This document shows positions 1-6,951 of a stretch of DNA of 22,531 nucleotides, piece after piece. Position 1 is the stretch's first letter; each line of letters starts with the position of its first letter. Both the position numbers and the translations under genes were made by a program. Where the stretch lies: contig DCHO01000081.1 of assembly GCA_002315655.1 (NCBI GenBank), positions 90,941 to 113,471 on the forward strand, read 5' to 3'. Source of the stretch: Christensenella sp. UBA1750 (GTDB taxonomy: Bacteria; Bacillota; Clostridia; Christensenellales; UBA1750). The notes under the pieces were generated by a model. That model saw nothing but the letters and a program-made list of their open reading frames with translations. It had not been told where the DNA came from and did not search any database.

Positions 1-48
1 CAAACGGTTTTCAAGACCGCCTCGTTATGACCACTTCGATACCTCTCC
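1..48 (-). tRNA. tRNA-Ser(UGA), 5' part only, cut by window edge
   Basis: Read on the minus strand from 48 downwards, the sequence starts with acceptor strand GGAGAGG, then a D-arm (GAAGTGGTCATAACGAGG) and an anticodon arm whose stem CGGT/ACCG encloses loop CTTGAAA, giving anticodon UGA (serine). The variable arm, T-arm and 3' end lie outside the window. It has its own promoter at 97-125. The plus-strand reading of the same loop would give a UCA anticodon, but the D-arm and acceptor only make sense on the minus strand. Confidence 0.9.
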
Positions 49-96
49 GTGCGAAAAGCGGCTTTTCCCTATCGCCGCACCGCCTGCGACTTTTAC

Positions 97-125
97 AGTA
101 TAGCAAGCCGGGAGGGAAAAGTCAA
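97..125 (-). promoter_or_regulatory. Sigma-A promoter of tRNA-Ser(UGA)
   Basis: On the minus strand a -35 TTGACT (125-120) and a -10 TATACT (102-97) are separated by exactly 17 bases, placing the start near 90, about 40 bases before the mature tRNA. The -35 begins only about 20 bases after the stop of the YitT-family gene, and no terminator is visible between them, so read-through from the operon may also reach the tRNA. Confidence 0.85.
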
Positions 126-146
126 CCTTTTTTTGCGAACACGGAG

Positions 147-1040
147 CTATTTCGGGAAAATGCGGGAGAAGCCTTCACCCATGGCCTCGTTGGCGACGGA
201 GAGCACCACAAATGCTTTGGGGTCGGTTTCGTGGATAATCTTTTTAAGCTTGGTGACTTCACGCTTGGAGACCACACAAAAAAGCACCTGCGTTTCGCTG
301 CCGGAATACAGACCGCGGCCGGATAAGGAGGTGACACCGCGCTCCATTTCTTCCAAGATGCGCTTGCCGATGAGGTCGGAGTGCTTGGATATGACAAACA
401 GCAATCGGGAGGAAGCCACGCCCTCCTGCAAAGTGTCCGTGACGCGGGAGACGAGATACAGCGCAACGCCGGAATAGAGTGCCTTTTGTATGCCGAACTC
501 GAAAGCCGAGCCGGAGACGATGCACACCTCAATGACCAACAGAATGGTTCCAACGGAAATGTGGGGGAGAAGCCGATGCACCATGGAGGCCGCAAGGTCG
601 GTGCCGCCGGTGGAGGCGTTGCCCATGAGCACCAGCGCAAGCCCCGCGCCCTGCACCACGCCGCCGATGATGGTCGCCAGCAGCAAATCGTCGGTTAATG
701 TTCTGCTGGGCAGCAGGTCGATGAATAGGGAGAGCAGCAGCATGGTCACAAAGGCGCGGACGGCAAACACCCTGCCCATCTGCCGAAAGGAGCAGAGGAA
801 CAGCGGAATGTTGATGAGCGCGGAGGTCAGACCAATCGGCCAGCCGAACACATAGAAAAGCACGGTGGAAATGCCCGTGACCCCGCCGGAGGAAATCTGG
901 TTGGGGACAAAGAAAAAGTTGTAGGAAACCGCCATCAGCAGCACACCTAAGAGCACCGAGGCATCGTTTTTGAGCTCCTGTTTCCAATCAATTCTGCGCG
1001 GCGTATCTGTTATGCCCAAACGCTTTTTCATCGTTCTCAC
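147..1040 (-). CDS. YitT-family membrane protein (DUF161 + DUF2179)
   Basis: The 297-residue product has the YitT family layout: about five hydrophobic segments (roughly 26-46, 58-80, 92-110, 118-140, 162-182) and a soluble C-terminal DUF2179 domain (about 205-293). The family signatures SSGGVTGIS (50-58) and STGGTDLAA (143-151) are present. Homologues are integral membrane proteins of unknown transport or regulatory function. The chosen start is GTG at 1040, which overlaps the stop of the upstream GNAT-like gene as GTGA and suggests translational coupling; an ATG at 1031 is the alternative, and neither has a strong Shine-Dalgarno site. It is the last gene of the minus-strand operon. Confidence 0.88.
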   Translation of the reverse strand: MRTMKKRLGITDTPRRIDWKQELKNDASVLLGVLLMAVSYNFFFVPNQISSGGVTGISTVLFYVFGWPIGLTSALINIPLFLCSFRQMGRVFAVRAFVTMLLLSLFIDLLPSRTLTDDLLLATIIGGVVQGAGLALVLMGNASTGGTDLAASMVHRLLPHISVGTILLVIEVCIVSGSAFEFGIQKALYSGVALYLVSRVTDTLQEGVASSRLLFVISKHSDLIGKRILEEMERGVTSLSGRGLYSGSETQVLFCVVSKREVTKLKKIIHETDPKAFVVLSVANEAMGEGFSRIFPK

Positions 1041-1462
1041 TCGCTTTCAGCATGGTTTTCCCGGGACATTTCAAAGGGCACATAAGCGATTCTGAAGGGA
1101 AAAGACCTCATGTACGCCTTTGCTTCTTCGTAGAGCAAACGGTCGTTAGAATCGTTGTCCGTCCAGAGCGTGCAGACAAAATCAAAGATTTTTTTATCCG
1201 AACGGTAGAAATACAGACTGCCAATCTGCGTCCCGTTTTTTCGGACGGCGTAAGAAAAGGATTTCCCCGCCAGAAATTCCTGCTCGTGGGCTTTCAGTTC
1301 CTCTGCGTCTTCCTCACAGGTAAACGATTCATCCGGCCATGGTTCTCCCGTGATTGCGCGGATATGCGCCGCGGTCTTTTGCACGGCGGCAAAATCCTCT
1401 CTGACAATAGAGGGATTCAGCCAGTACAGGTCAAAGGACGGCAGGTTAATTTCCTTTTTCAT
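1037..1462 (-). CDS. GNAT-like acetyltransferase-related protein
   Basis: This encodes 141 residues with an AGAGG ribosome site 7 bases before the ATG. The central part (about 64-105) has the alternating beta-strand pattern of the GNAT core: a strand ending SYAVRKNGTQIGSLYFYR, then IFDFVCTLWT. However, the acetyl-CoA pyrophosphate loop (Q/RxxGxG/A) is not clear, so it may be a small or diverged family member. The substrate cannot be inferred. The stop overlaps the GTG start of the YitT gene, and 44 bases separate it from the SDR gene upstream. Confidence 0.55.
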   Translation of the reverse strand: MKKEINLPSFDLYWLNPSIVREDFAAVQKTAAHIRAITGEPWPDESFTCEEDAEELKAHEQEFLAGKSFSYAVRKNGTQIGSLYFYRSDKKIFDFVCTLWTDNDSNDRLLYEEAKAYMRSFPFRIAYVPFEMSRENHAESE

Positions 1463-1506
1463 GGTGAACCTCTTTCTCTGTTTGATTTTGATGAGTCTCT
1501 TTCTCG

Positions 1507-2310
1507 CTATGCAAAGAAATCCTGCTTGACAAAGAGAGAACGAATGAGTTTGGCAAGGATGCGCCCGGTTGTAAGGTAGGAAAACCGCCGATCGTTTTTT
1601 GTGTTGGCAATCATTTTCGGAACGAGGGAGCGGGCAACGGTCTCCGGGACATCCGCCATGATGTTGTAAAACGCCTTGCTTTTGTCCGAGAGCGCAATGG
1701 GCGTGGCACCGTTGTTGGCTTGGGTGAGAAAATCGGTGAGCATGATGGAGGGCAGCAGTCGGCAGACCCGAATTGTGCCGCCGTCTAGGACAGCGCTTTC
1801 TTTCGCCAATGCTTTTGTGAAGGTGGTCACGGCAGTCTTGGCGGCAACATAAAGGCTCATGTTGGGCTGAATCTGCCCGGTAGAACCCATGCCCTCCACA
1901 TTGTAAATCTGCCCGAAGCCCTGCCGTTTCATGCCCTTATAGGCGACCTGCGAGCCGTAGATCGTGCCTTGCAGATCGACCTTGAGCAGACCTTCGATGT
2001 CTGCGGAGGAAAGTGCCCAGGCGGGAACGGCGGGCTGACTGATGCCGGCGTTGTTGACCCAGATGTCCACCTGCCCAAAGGCAGACACGGCTTTCTCCCA
2101 GAGAAATTGAATCTCGGAAAGGTTTCCCACATCGCACAGGGCGTATTCCACACCGCCCGAGGCGTGAATTTCCATGAGTACATTCCTTGCGGAAAGGAGA
2201 CTTTCTTCCTTCGTGCCGGACAGCATCACATTCCAGCTTTGTCTGCGAAATTCCTTCGCCATTTCCAATCCAAAGCCACGAGACGAGCCCGAGATGACCA
2301 CAGTTTTCAT
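1507..2310 (-). CDS. Short-chain dehydrogenase/reductase (SDR)
   Basis: The 267-residue protein is a classical SDR: cofactor loop SGSSRGFG (7-14), NNAG (86-89), Ser143 and the YxxxK catalytic pair Tyr154/Lys158, followed by a C-terminal extension. The stretch from NVEGMGS to PSIMLTDFL resembles the plant NYC1/NOL chlorophyll b reductase branch of SDRs (NMDGAGS and GMVLTDLL there), which bacteria carry with unknown substrates. That is a family resemblance, not a function call. The gene follows mazF after 14 bases, with GGGAG as ribosome site, and belongs to the same operon. Confidence 0.9.
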   Translation of the reverse strand: MKTVVISGSSRGFGLEMAKEFRRQSWNVMLSGTKEESLLSARNVLMEIHASGGVEYALCDVGNLSEIQFLWEKAVSAFGQVDIWVNNAGISQPAVPAWALSSADIEGLLKVDLQGTIYGSQVAYKGMKRQGFGQIYNVEGMGSTGQIQPNMSLYVAAKTAVTTFTKALAKESAVLDGGTIRVCRLLPSIMLTDFLTQANNGATPIALSDKSKAFYNIMADVPETVARSLVPKMIANTKNDRRFSYLTTGRILAKLIRSLFVKQDFFA

Positions 2311-2324
2311 ATTTTGCTCCCAAA

Positions 2325-2666
2325 TTATGTCAAATATAAGCTCATTCTGAGCGCTTCATCCACCTGATGCAGCAGATTACCCGGCAGTCTCCCAATCCAT
2401 TCGCGGAGACGCCGTTTGTCCAGCGTGCGAATCTGCTCCGCCAGCACGACGGAATCCACGGGCAGCCCGCAGAGCGGGGCGGGCAGTACCACATGGGTGG
2501 GCAGGTGCGCCTTTGTCACCTTGGAGGTCACGGGCAGCACAATGACGGTGGGGGAGTAGCGGTTGCCCACGTCGTTCTGCACGATGAGCACAGGTCGGTT
2601 TCCGCCCTGCTCCGAGCCCGTTACCGGGTCGAGATTCGCGTAGTAAAGATCGCCCCGCTGCACCAT
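2325..2666 (-). CDS. mazF: MazF/EndoA-type endoribonuclease toxin
   Basis: The 113-residue product matches the PemK/MazF family, close to Bacillus EndoA (NdoA): QRGDLYYANLDPVTGSEQGG at the N-terminus, RPVLIVQND with the conserved Arg25, PVTSK with Thr48, and EQIRTLDKRRL (78-88). The family cleaves single-stranded RNA at short motifs. A strong AAAGGAGG site precedes the ATG. In Bacillus the order is acpS-ydcC-alr-ndoAI-ndoA; here the RNase directly follows the hydrate repair gene, and the 45-base gap has no room for an antitoxin. Confidence 0.95.
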   Translation of the reverse strand: MVQRGDLYYANLDPVTGSEQGGNRPVLIVQNDVGNRYSPTVIVLPVTSKVTKAHLPTHVVLPAPLCGLPVDSVVLAEQIRTLDKRRLREWIGRLPGNLLHQVDEALRMSLYLT

Positions 2667-2711
2667 GCGCCCACCTCCTTTGAAGGATTCCCCTCAAAGG
2701 CAGTCTATGCG

Positions 2712-4187
2712 CTATCCGTCGATTCGGATACAGTTTGCCATGTCCAGCGCGTTCATGGAGGCGGTGCCGTGGAGCTGCTCGGCGGCAAGACCCGCTTTGG
2801 CGTGCAGGAAAGCCCCGACCCGTGCGGCGTCGTAGGCGGACAAGCCCCGCGCAAGCAGGCCTAAAATGATGCCGGTCAGCGTGTCACCGCTGCCCGCCGT
2901 GGCCATGCCTTGCGTTCCGATGGTGTTGAAGGTGATTTTTCCGTCCGGCGCGGCAATGACGGTACACGCGCCTTTAAGCAACACTACGCAGGAATGTTCC
3001 TGTGCAAAGGTGAGCGCGTCGAAAACCGGGTCTTCGACCTTGCGCCCCAAGAGGAACGCCATTTCGCCCGGGTGCGGGGTGAGAACGGTCTCCGCGCCCC
3101 GGTTCAGCCATTCCAAGTGCTTGGACAGGTGATAGATTCCGTCTGCGTCCACCAAGGCGGGGAGAGCGGTTTTTAGCGCGGCTTGCACAAAGGCTTCCCG
3201 GTCTTCGCTTCTGCCCAGACCGCAGCCGATGCCGAGGGCAGTCTTGCCGTTTGCCGCCTTTTGCAGAATTTCTTCGGCATTTTCGGGGAATTGGTGGTTC
3301 GCGTCTTCTAAAATGGGCAGACACATGGCGGTGGGGATGCACTTTTGCACCACCGGCATGACACTTTGCTCCTGACAGAGCACGGTGAGCAGCCCCACGC
3401 CCGTGCGGGAACAGGACGTGGCGGAGAGCACCGCCGCGCCCGCCATGCCGCGGCTGCCCGAGACGAGCAGCGCGTGACCCAACTGGTTTTTATACGCATC
3501 CCGGGGGATGGCGGGGATGATGCTCTGCACATCCTCGTCGGTCAGAACCTCCGCGGAGGGAATATCGCTCTCCGGCAGTCCGATGTCCGCGCAGACGATC
3601 TCCCCTGCGTATTTCGCGCCGGGATAGAGCAGCAGACCGCGCTTGATATAGCCGAAGGTAACGGTCACATCCGCTTGAATCGCGCAGTCAATCATTTGCC
3701 CCGTTGCGCCGTCAATGCCGGAGGGAATGTCCACGGAAACGACCTTTTGTGTAGCCTTGTTGATGGCTTCGATGGCTTCCCTGAAAATACCCTCCGGGGC
3801 GCGGGACAGTCCGGTGCCGAAGATGGCATCCACCACGCAATCGTAAAGGGCAAGCCCTTCCGAGTTAAAGGTTGCTACGCAAATCCCTAAATTTAAGCAT
3901 AAATTGGCGTTGAGCAGCGCATCCCCTTTGAGCTTTTCAATGGGGCACAGGGGCGATATGGTTACGTCCACGTCCCAAAGATGCAGCATCCGCGCCGCCG
4001 CGTAGCCGTCCCCGCCGTTGTTGCCGCTGCCGCAGACGATGAGCACATGGCGGAACCCGCGAGCTTTCACTTCCTGCGCCAGCGCCAGCGCCGCCCGCTC
4101 CATGAGCAGCAGCGAGGGGATTTGAAGGTCACGGATGGCGTGTCCCTCGATGCGCCGCATTTCCTCTGGCGTCACGATTTTTTGCAT
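2712..4187 (-). CDS. nnr: Bifunctional NAD(P)H-hydrate epimerase / ADP-dependent dehydratase
   Basis: This 491-residue cytosolic enzyme repairs damaged NADH and NADPH hydrates. The N-terminal YjeF_N epimerase domain (about 1-210) carries GSGNNGGDG (53-61) and the SVDIPSGIDG motif; the C-terminal ribokinase-like dehydratase domain (about 225-491) carries TPHPGEMAFL, LLKGACTVI and AGSGDTLTGIILG. The ATG at 4187 gives the canonical MQKIVTPEEMRRIE start. The open frame continues 120 codons upstream, but that part lies across acpS in another frame. It begins 4 bases after the acpS stop, the usual acpS-nnr pairing in Firmicutes. Confidence 0.96.
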   Translation of the reverse strand: MQKIVTPEEMRRIEGHAIRDLQIPSLLLMERAALALAQEVKARGFRHVLIVCGSGNNGGDGYAAARMLHLWDVDVTISPLCPIEKLKGDALLNANLCLNLGICVATFNSEGLALYDCVVDAIFGTGLSRAPEGIFREAIEAINKATQKVVSVDIPSGIDGATGQMIDCAIQADVTVTFGYIKRGLLLYPGAKYAGEIVCADIGLPESDIPSAEVLTDEDVQSIIPAIPRDAYKNQLGHALLVSGSRGMAGAAVLSATSCSRTGVGLLTVLCQEQSVMPVVQKCIPTAMCLPILEDANHQFPENAEEILQKAANGKTALGIGCGLGRSEDREAFVQAALKTALPALVDADGIYHLSKHLEWLNRGAETVLTPHPGEMAFLLGRKVEDPVFDALTFAQEHSCVVLLKGACTVIAAPDGKITFNTIGTQGMATAGSGDTLTGIILGLLARGLSAYDAARVGAFLHAKAGLAAEQLHGTASMNALDMANCIRIDG

Positions 4188-4191
4188 GATT

Positions 4192-4566
4192 TCAGCCCTC
4201 CAATACCACAAAGGCCAGCGCGTTGTCGCCCTCGTGCGAGACGGTGACAAACGCATTTTTTCCCTGCATTTCGATAAATTTCCGTTTCGCCGCGCCGGAA
4301 AAACACAGGTGCGGCGCGCCGGATTCATCTTCGGATATTTCTGTATCTGTAAGTGAAATTCCGCCGGAAAGCCCGGTTCCGAAAGCCTTGAGCGCGGCTT
4401 CCTTTGCCGCCCAAAGCCCGGCGGCGGACTGGAATTTCCCTGCACCCTTGGAGGTGAGCAATGCCAGCTCCTTTTCCGTGAAGACCCGCTGAAAGAACCG
4501 CGGATTTTCCATGGATTTCTGCATTCTCTCCACGCTGCACAGGTCACAGCCGATGCCTAAAATCAT
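4192..4566 (-). CDS. acpS: Holo-[acyl-carrier-protein] synthase
   Basis: AcpS transfers the 4'-phosphopantetheine arm of CoA to acyl carrier protein. The 124-residue protein has the normal length and both signature regions: GIGCDLCSVER (Mg2+ ligand Asp8) and WAAKEAALKAFGTG (Glu56). The ATG at 4566 overlaps the TGA of the upstream peptidase gene as ATGA, which fixes the start; the frame remains open further upstream but without family similarity. The ribosome site (AGAAGG) is inside the preceding gene. Confidence 0.96.
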   Translation of the reverse strand: MILGIGCDLCSVERMQKSMENPRFFQRVFTEKELALLTSKGAGKFQSAAGLWAAKEAALKAFGTGLSGGISLTDTEISEDESGAPHLCFSGAAKRKFIEMQGKNAFVTVSHEGDNALAFVVLEG

Positions 4567-5474
4567 CCTTCTACCCCCAGAACGGCGTTCTGAATCGCCC
4601 GGGCGACGACCTCCGTGGCAGTGGCCTGCAAAATGATGGGGTCGCATTTGTATTCGCCCTTGGACACGGCAAAGAGCGTGTCGCCGTCCACATTGGTATG
4701 CGTGGGGCGGATAGCAAGGGCGTAGCCGTCGTGGGAAACGGTGGCCAGCCGTTTACATTCCAATTTCGTGAGCTTTACGTCCGTTGCAACGATGCCGATG
4801 GTGGTGTTCTCCCCGAAAACCTTGTCGAAAATCGTCGCATCCAGGGCACAGACGGGCTTGCCGTCGATGGTTGCACTGGCGATCATCTGCCCTGTGTGGT
4901 GGTCGTAAATGTCGCCGCCGGCGTTGACCACCATCATGGCGGCCACCGTACCGCCGCCGGGCAGCTTCATGGAGGCCGAGCCGACACCGCTCTTGCGGGC
5001 GGTGGAACCCGGCACGAATTTCCCAATGACCGCGCCGCAGCCGCCGCCTACCGCGCCGAAGACAGGCTTGTCCGTGGCGTTTGCAACGGCTTCCTCGCCC
5101 ATTTTCGCATCCGGGCGCACAGAGGCCGAGCCGATGCCCAAATCATAGATCACCGCAGAGCATACGATGGGCACCACGGCTTCCTTCGTGTGAAAGCCGA
5201 TTCCTTTTTTTTCCAGCGCCTTCTGTACGCCGGTTGCGGCTTCCAGCCCGAAGGCCGAGCCGCCGGCGAGCACGATGGCGTGAATCTGCTGCACTGCGTT
5301 TTCGGGGTTCAGCAAGTCCAATTCCCGCGTCCCGGGAGACGCGCCGCGCACATCCACCCCGCAGGTGAAGCCTGTCCCATCGTCCAGCAGCACCGTGCAG
5401 CCGGTCTGCGCGGCGAAATCCTGCGCGTGCCCCACAAAAAGCCCTTTGATATCGCAAATATTTCCGCTATACAT
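4563..5474 (-). CDS. P1-family (S58) peptidase, DmpA/BapA type
   Basis: The 303-residue protein belongs to the DmpA/BapA N-terminal nucleophile aminopeptidases, which cut themselves to free a nucleophilic Ser or Thr and then hydrolyse D-amino acid, beta-amino acid or amide substrates. Visible family features are VGHAQD near the N-terminus, LAGGSAFGLEAATGV (69-83), VGGGCGAVIGK and the probable self-cleavage site GENTTIG (221-227), with Thr224 or Thr225 as nucleophile. No signal peptide is seen, so it should be cytosolic. The ATG overlaps the birA stop by 8 bases. The natural substrate is unknown. Confidence 0.9.
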   Translation of the reverse strand: MYSGNICDIKGLFVGHAQDFAAQTGCTVLLDDGTGFTCGVDVRGASPGTRELDLLNPENAVQQIHAIVLAGGSAFGLEAATGVQKALEKKGIGFHTKEAVVPIVCSAVIYDLGIGSASVRPDAKMGEEAVANATDKPVFGAVGGGCGAVIGKFVPGSTARKSGVGSASMKLPGGGTVAAMMVVNAGGDIYDHHTGQMIASATIDGKPVCALDATIFDKVFGENTTIGIVATDVKLTKLECKRLATVSHDGYALAIRPTHTNVDGDTLFAVSKGEYKCDPIILQATATEVVARAIQNAVLGVEG

Positions 5475-6252
5475 AGCCCATAACTCCTCTCACCGAAACG
5501 TCACCGATGTTGAGCGCGTGAAGAACGCCCTTTTTATCCCGCACCAGCAATTCGCCGTCCTCGTTGATGCCCTCCGCAAAGCCAGAAACCTCGCTGCCGC
5601 CGGATGCGACCACCTCATGCCCGACCGTCGCGGAAAGGCGTGTGTAGTTTTCCGACAGTTCCTCATAGTTGTTGATACATAAATAATAATTTTCTTCCAG
5701 ACGATTCAGCACGGCGGTCAGCACAGTCTCCCGGCTCTGCTCCCTCCCGGACAGGATGAACAGGGAAGCCGCTTTTTCCTGTAATTCATCGGGAAAATCC
5801 GATAGGGTCTGATTTACATTGATGCCGATGCCCGCCGAAACGTAGCGCAGATGCTCCATGTCACCGCCGGACTCCATCAGCATCCCGCAGACCTTTTTCC
5901 CGGAAATTACAATGTCGTTCGGCCACTTGATCTTTGCCTCAAAGCCTAAGTCGCGCAGACCCTGTGCCACGCCCACCGCCGCAAAAAGTATGAGCCGCGG
6001 TGCAAGCGTGGGGGAGAGGTCGGGGCGCAGCAGCAGGTTGAAATACAGCCCCAAGCCTTTGCCGGACTCCCATCTGCGGGAAAACCGCCCGCGCCCCAAG
6101 GTCTGCTCGTCCGCCAGCACAACGCAGCCGTGTACTGCGCCCTGCTTCTCAAACTCCCGCATGGTCAAAAAGGTGGATTCCACCGTTTCCAGATGCACAA
6201 ACGCCCGCCCGAAATCTTTTGTTTTCAGGTCTTTTAATTCAAAAATATTCAT
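5467..6252 (-). CDS. birA: Biotin-[acetyl-CoA-carboxylase] ligase, group I
   Basis: This enzyme makes biotinyl-AMP and attaches biotin to carboxylase or decarboxylase carrier lysines. The 261-residue protein shows GRGRFSRRW (53-61), KWPND (109-113) and GIGIN (141-145), then the small C-terminal SH3-like domain. There is no N-terminal helix-turn-helix, so unlike E. coli or Bacillus BirA it should not repress biotin genes. The ATG overlaps the recX stop as TAATG, so the two genes are translationally linked. Confidence 0.95.
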   Translation of the reverse strand: MNIFELKDLKTKDFGRAFVHLETVESTFLTMREFEKQGAVHGCVVLADEQTLGRGRFSRRWESGKGLGLYFNLLLRPDLSPTLAPRLILFAAVGVAQGLRDLGFEAKIKWPNDIVISGKKVCGMLMESGGDMEHLRYVSAGIGINVNQTLSDFPDELQEKAASLFILSGREQSRETVLTAVLNRLEENYYLCINNYEELSENYTRLSATVGHEVVASGGSEVSGFAEGINEDGELLVRDKKGVLHALNIGDVSVRGVMGYV

Positions 6253-6722
6253 TATTCCTCGTCAAATTCCATCTGTTCCCTGTACTGTTCCGCAGCGGCC
6301 TTGACTACATCGTAGGAAAAGCCCTTGCGCATCACGGACTGAACGGCGCGGCGTACCGCGTCCTCCCGGTCATCGTGCGCCAGCTTCTTTTCCAGCAGCT
6401 CCTTTGCCGCCTCAATCTCATCGTCCCTGTCCATGGCGGAAAGTGCGTCCTCGATCACATTTTCCGGTAGGCCTTTCAGCTTCATTTTCTGTCGGAGCCG
6501 GAAGCGTCCGTCGTTGTCTCCGTGCAGCTCAACAAACCGCCTGGCGTATTCCGCATCGTTGATGAGGTCATAGAAAACGAGCTTTTCCATGACCTGCGCG
6601 ATCACCTTTTCGTCCACTTCCCTGCGGGTCAGATACTCGGTCATTTCTTTCTCGGTGCGGGCGCGGTAGCCCAGATACCGGATCGCCATGTCCATAACCT
6701 TGTCCTGCGGTTCAAGCTCCAT
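6252..6722 (-). CDS. recX: RecX regulatory protein
   Basis: RecX modulates RecA filaments. The 156-residue, highly charged helical protein has the three-helix repeat pattern of the family: MAIRYLGYRARTEKEMTEYL, DLINDAEYARRFVE, RLRQKMKLKGLPENVIEDAL. The start chosen is the ATG at 6722, because an AAGGAGG site lies 7 bases upstream; an in-frame TTG at 6740 would place that site inside the gene. It is the first gene behind the promoter at 6758-6786. No SOS (LexA) box is obvious there. Confidence 0.92.
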   Translation of the reverse strand: MELEPQDKVMDMAIRYLGYRARTEKEMTEYLTRREVDEKVIAQVMEKLVFYDLINDAEYARRFVELHGDNDGRFRLRQKMKLKGLPENVIEDALSAMDRDDEIEAAKELLEKKLAHDDREDAVRRAVQSVMRKGFSYDVVKAAAEQYREQMEFDEE

Positions 6723-6757
6723 TCCATCGCCTCCTTCCAAGAGACTTTTTCTCTGCC

Positions 6758-6786
6758 ATTATAGCACACATCCATTGGGTTGACAA
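6758..6786 (-). promoter_or_regulatory. Sigma-A promoter of the recX-to-YitT operon
   Basis: On the minus strand, -35 TTGTCA (6786-6781) and a perfect -10 TATAAT (6763-6758) are 17 bases apart. The transcript would start near 6751 with a leader of about 30 bases to the recX ATG. No other promoter of this quality was seen within the nine genes downstream. Confidence 0.88.
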
Positions 6787-6842
6787 ACCGCGATTGACAG
6801 TGTTTTTCAAAGGATGTTCCCTCAAAATTTGCAAAAAAAACC

Positions 6843-6871
6843 TTTTCAAAGAGAAAAGGAAACATTATAAT
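6843..6871 (+). promoter_or_regulatory. Probable promoter of iorA-iorB-paaK-ACT
   Basis: A perfect -10 TATAAT (6866-6871) lies 17 bases after a weak -35 TTTTCA (6843-6848, 4 of 6). The start would be near 6878, with a leader of about 74 bases. A 7-bp perfect inverted repeat (CCTTTTC at 6841-6847, GAAAAGG at 6853-6859) covers the -35 and may be an operator. Confidence 0.65.
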
Positions 6872-6951
6872 AGAATCCGTTAGAAAGGTTTGCATTTTGT
6901 AACCGTTTTAAGAAGAATGTTTTTTGAACCAGACTGGAGGAATCAATTAAA

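Noticed and set aside
1..20. Selenocysteine tRNA suggested by TTCAAG with a UCA anticodon on the plus strand
   Set aside because: The acceptor, D-arm and promoter fit tRNA-Ser(UGA) on the minus strand; no plus-strand cloverleaf follows.
4188..4547. 120-codon N-terminal extension of the hydrate repair enzyme frame
   Set aside because: It lies across acpS in another frame and has no family similarity; the ATG at 4187 gives the canonical start 4 bases after acpS.
2367..5483. Long plus-strand open frames such as 2367-2864, 3345-3890 and 4698-5483
   Set aside because: They are antisense to mazF, nnr and the P1 peptidase gene and have no ribosome sites or recognisable domains.
6723..6740. TTG start for recX
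   Set aside because: The AAGGAGG ribosome site would then lie inside the gene; the ATG at 6722 is 7 bases behind it.
6780..6799. Two plus-strand TTGACA boxes upstream of iorA
   Set aside because: Neither has an acceptable -10 about 17 bases downstream; the first overlaps the recX -35 on the other strand.
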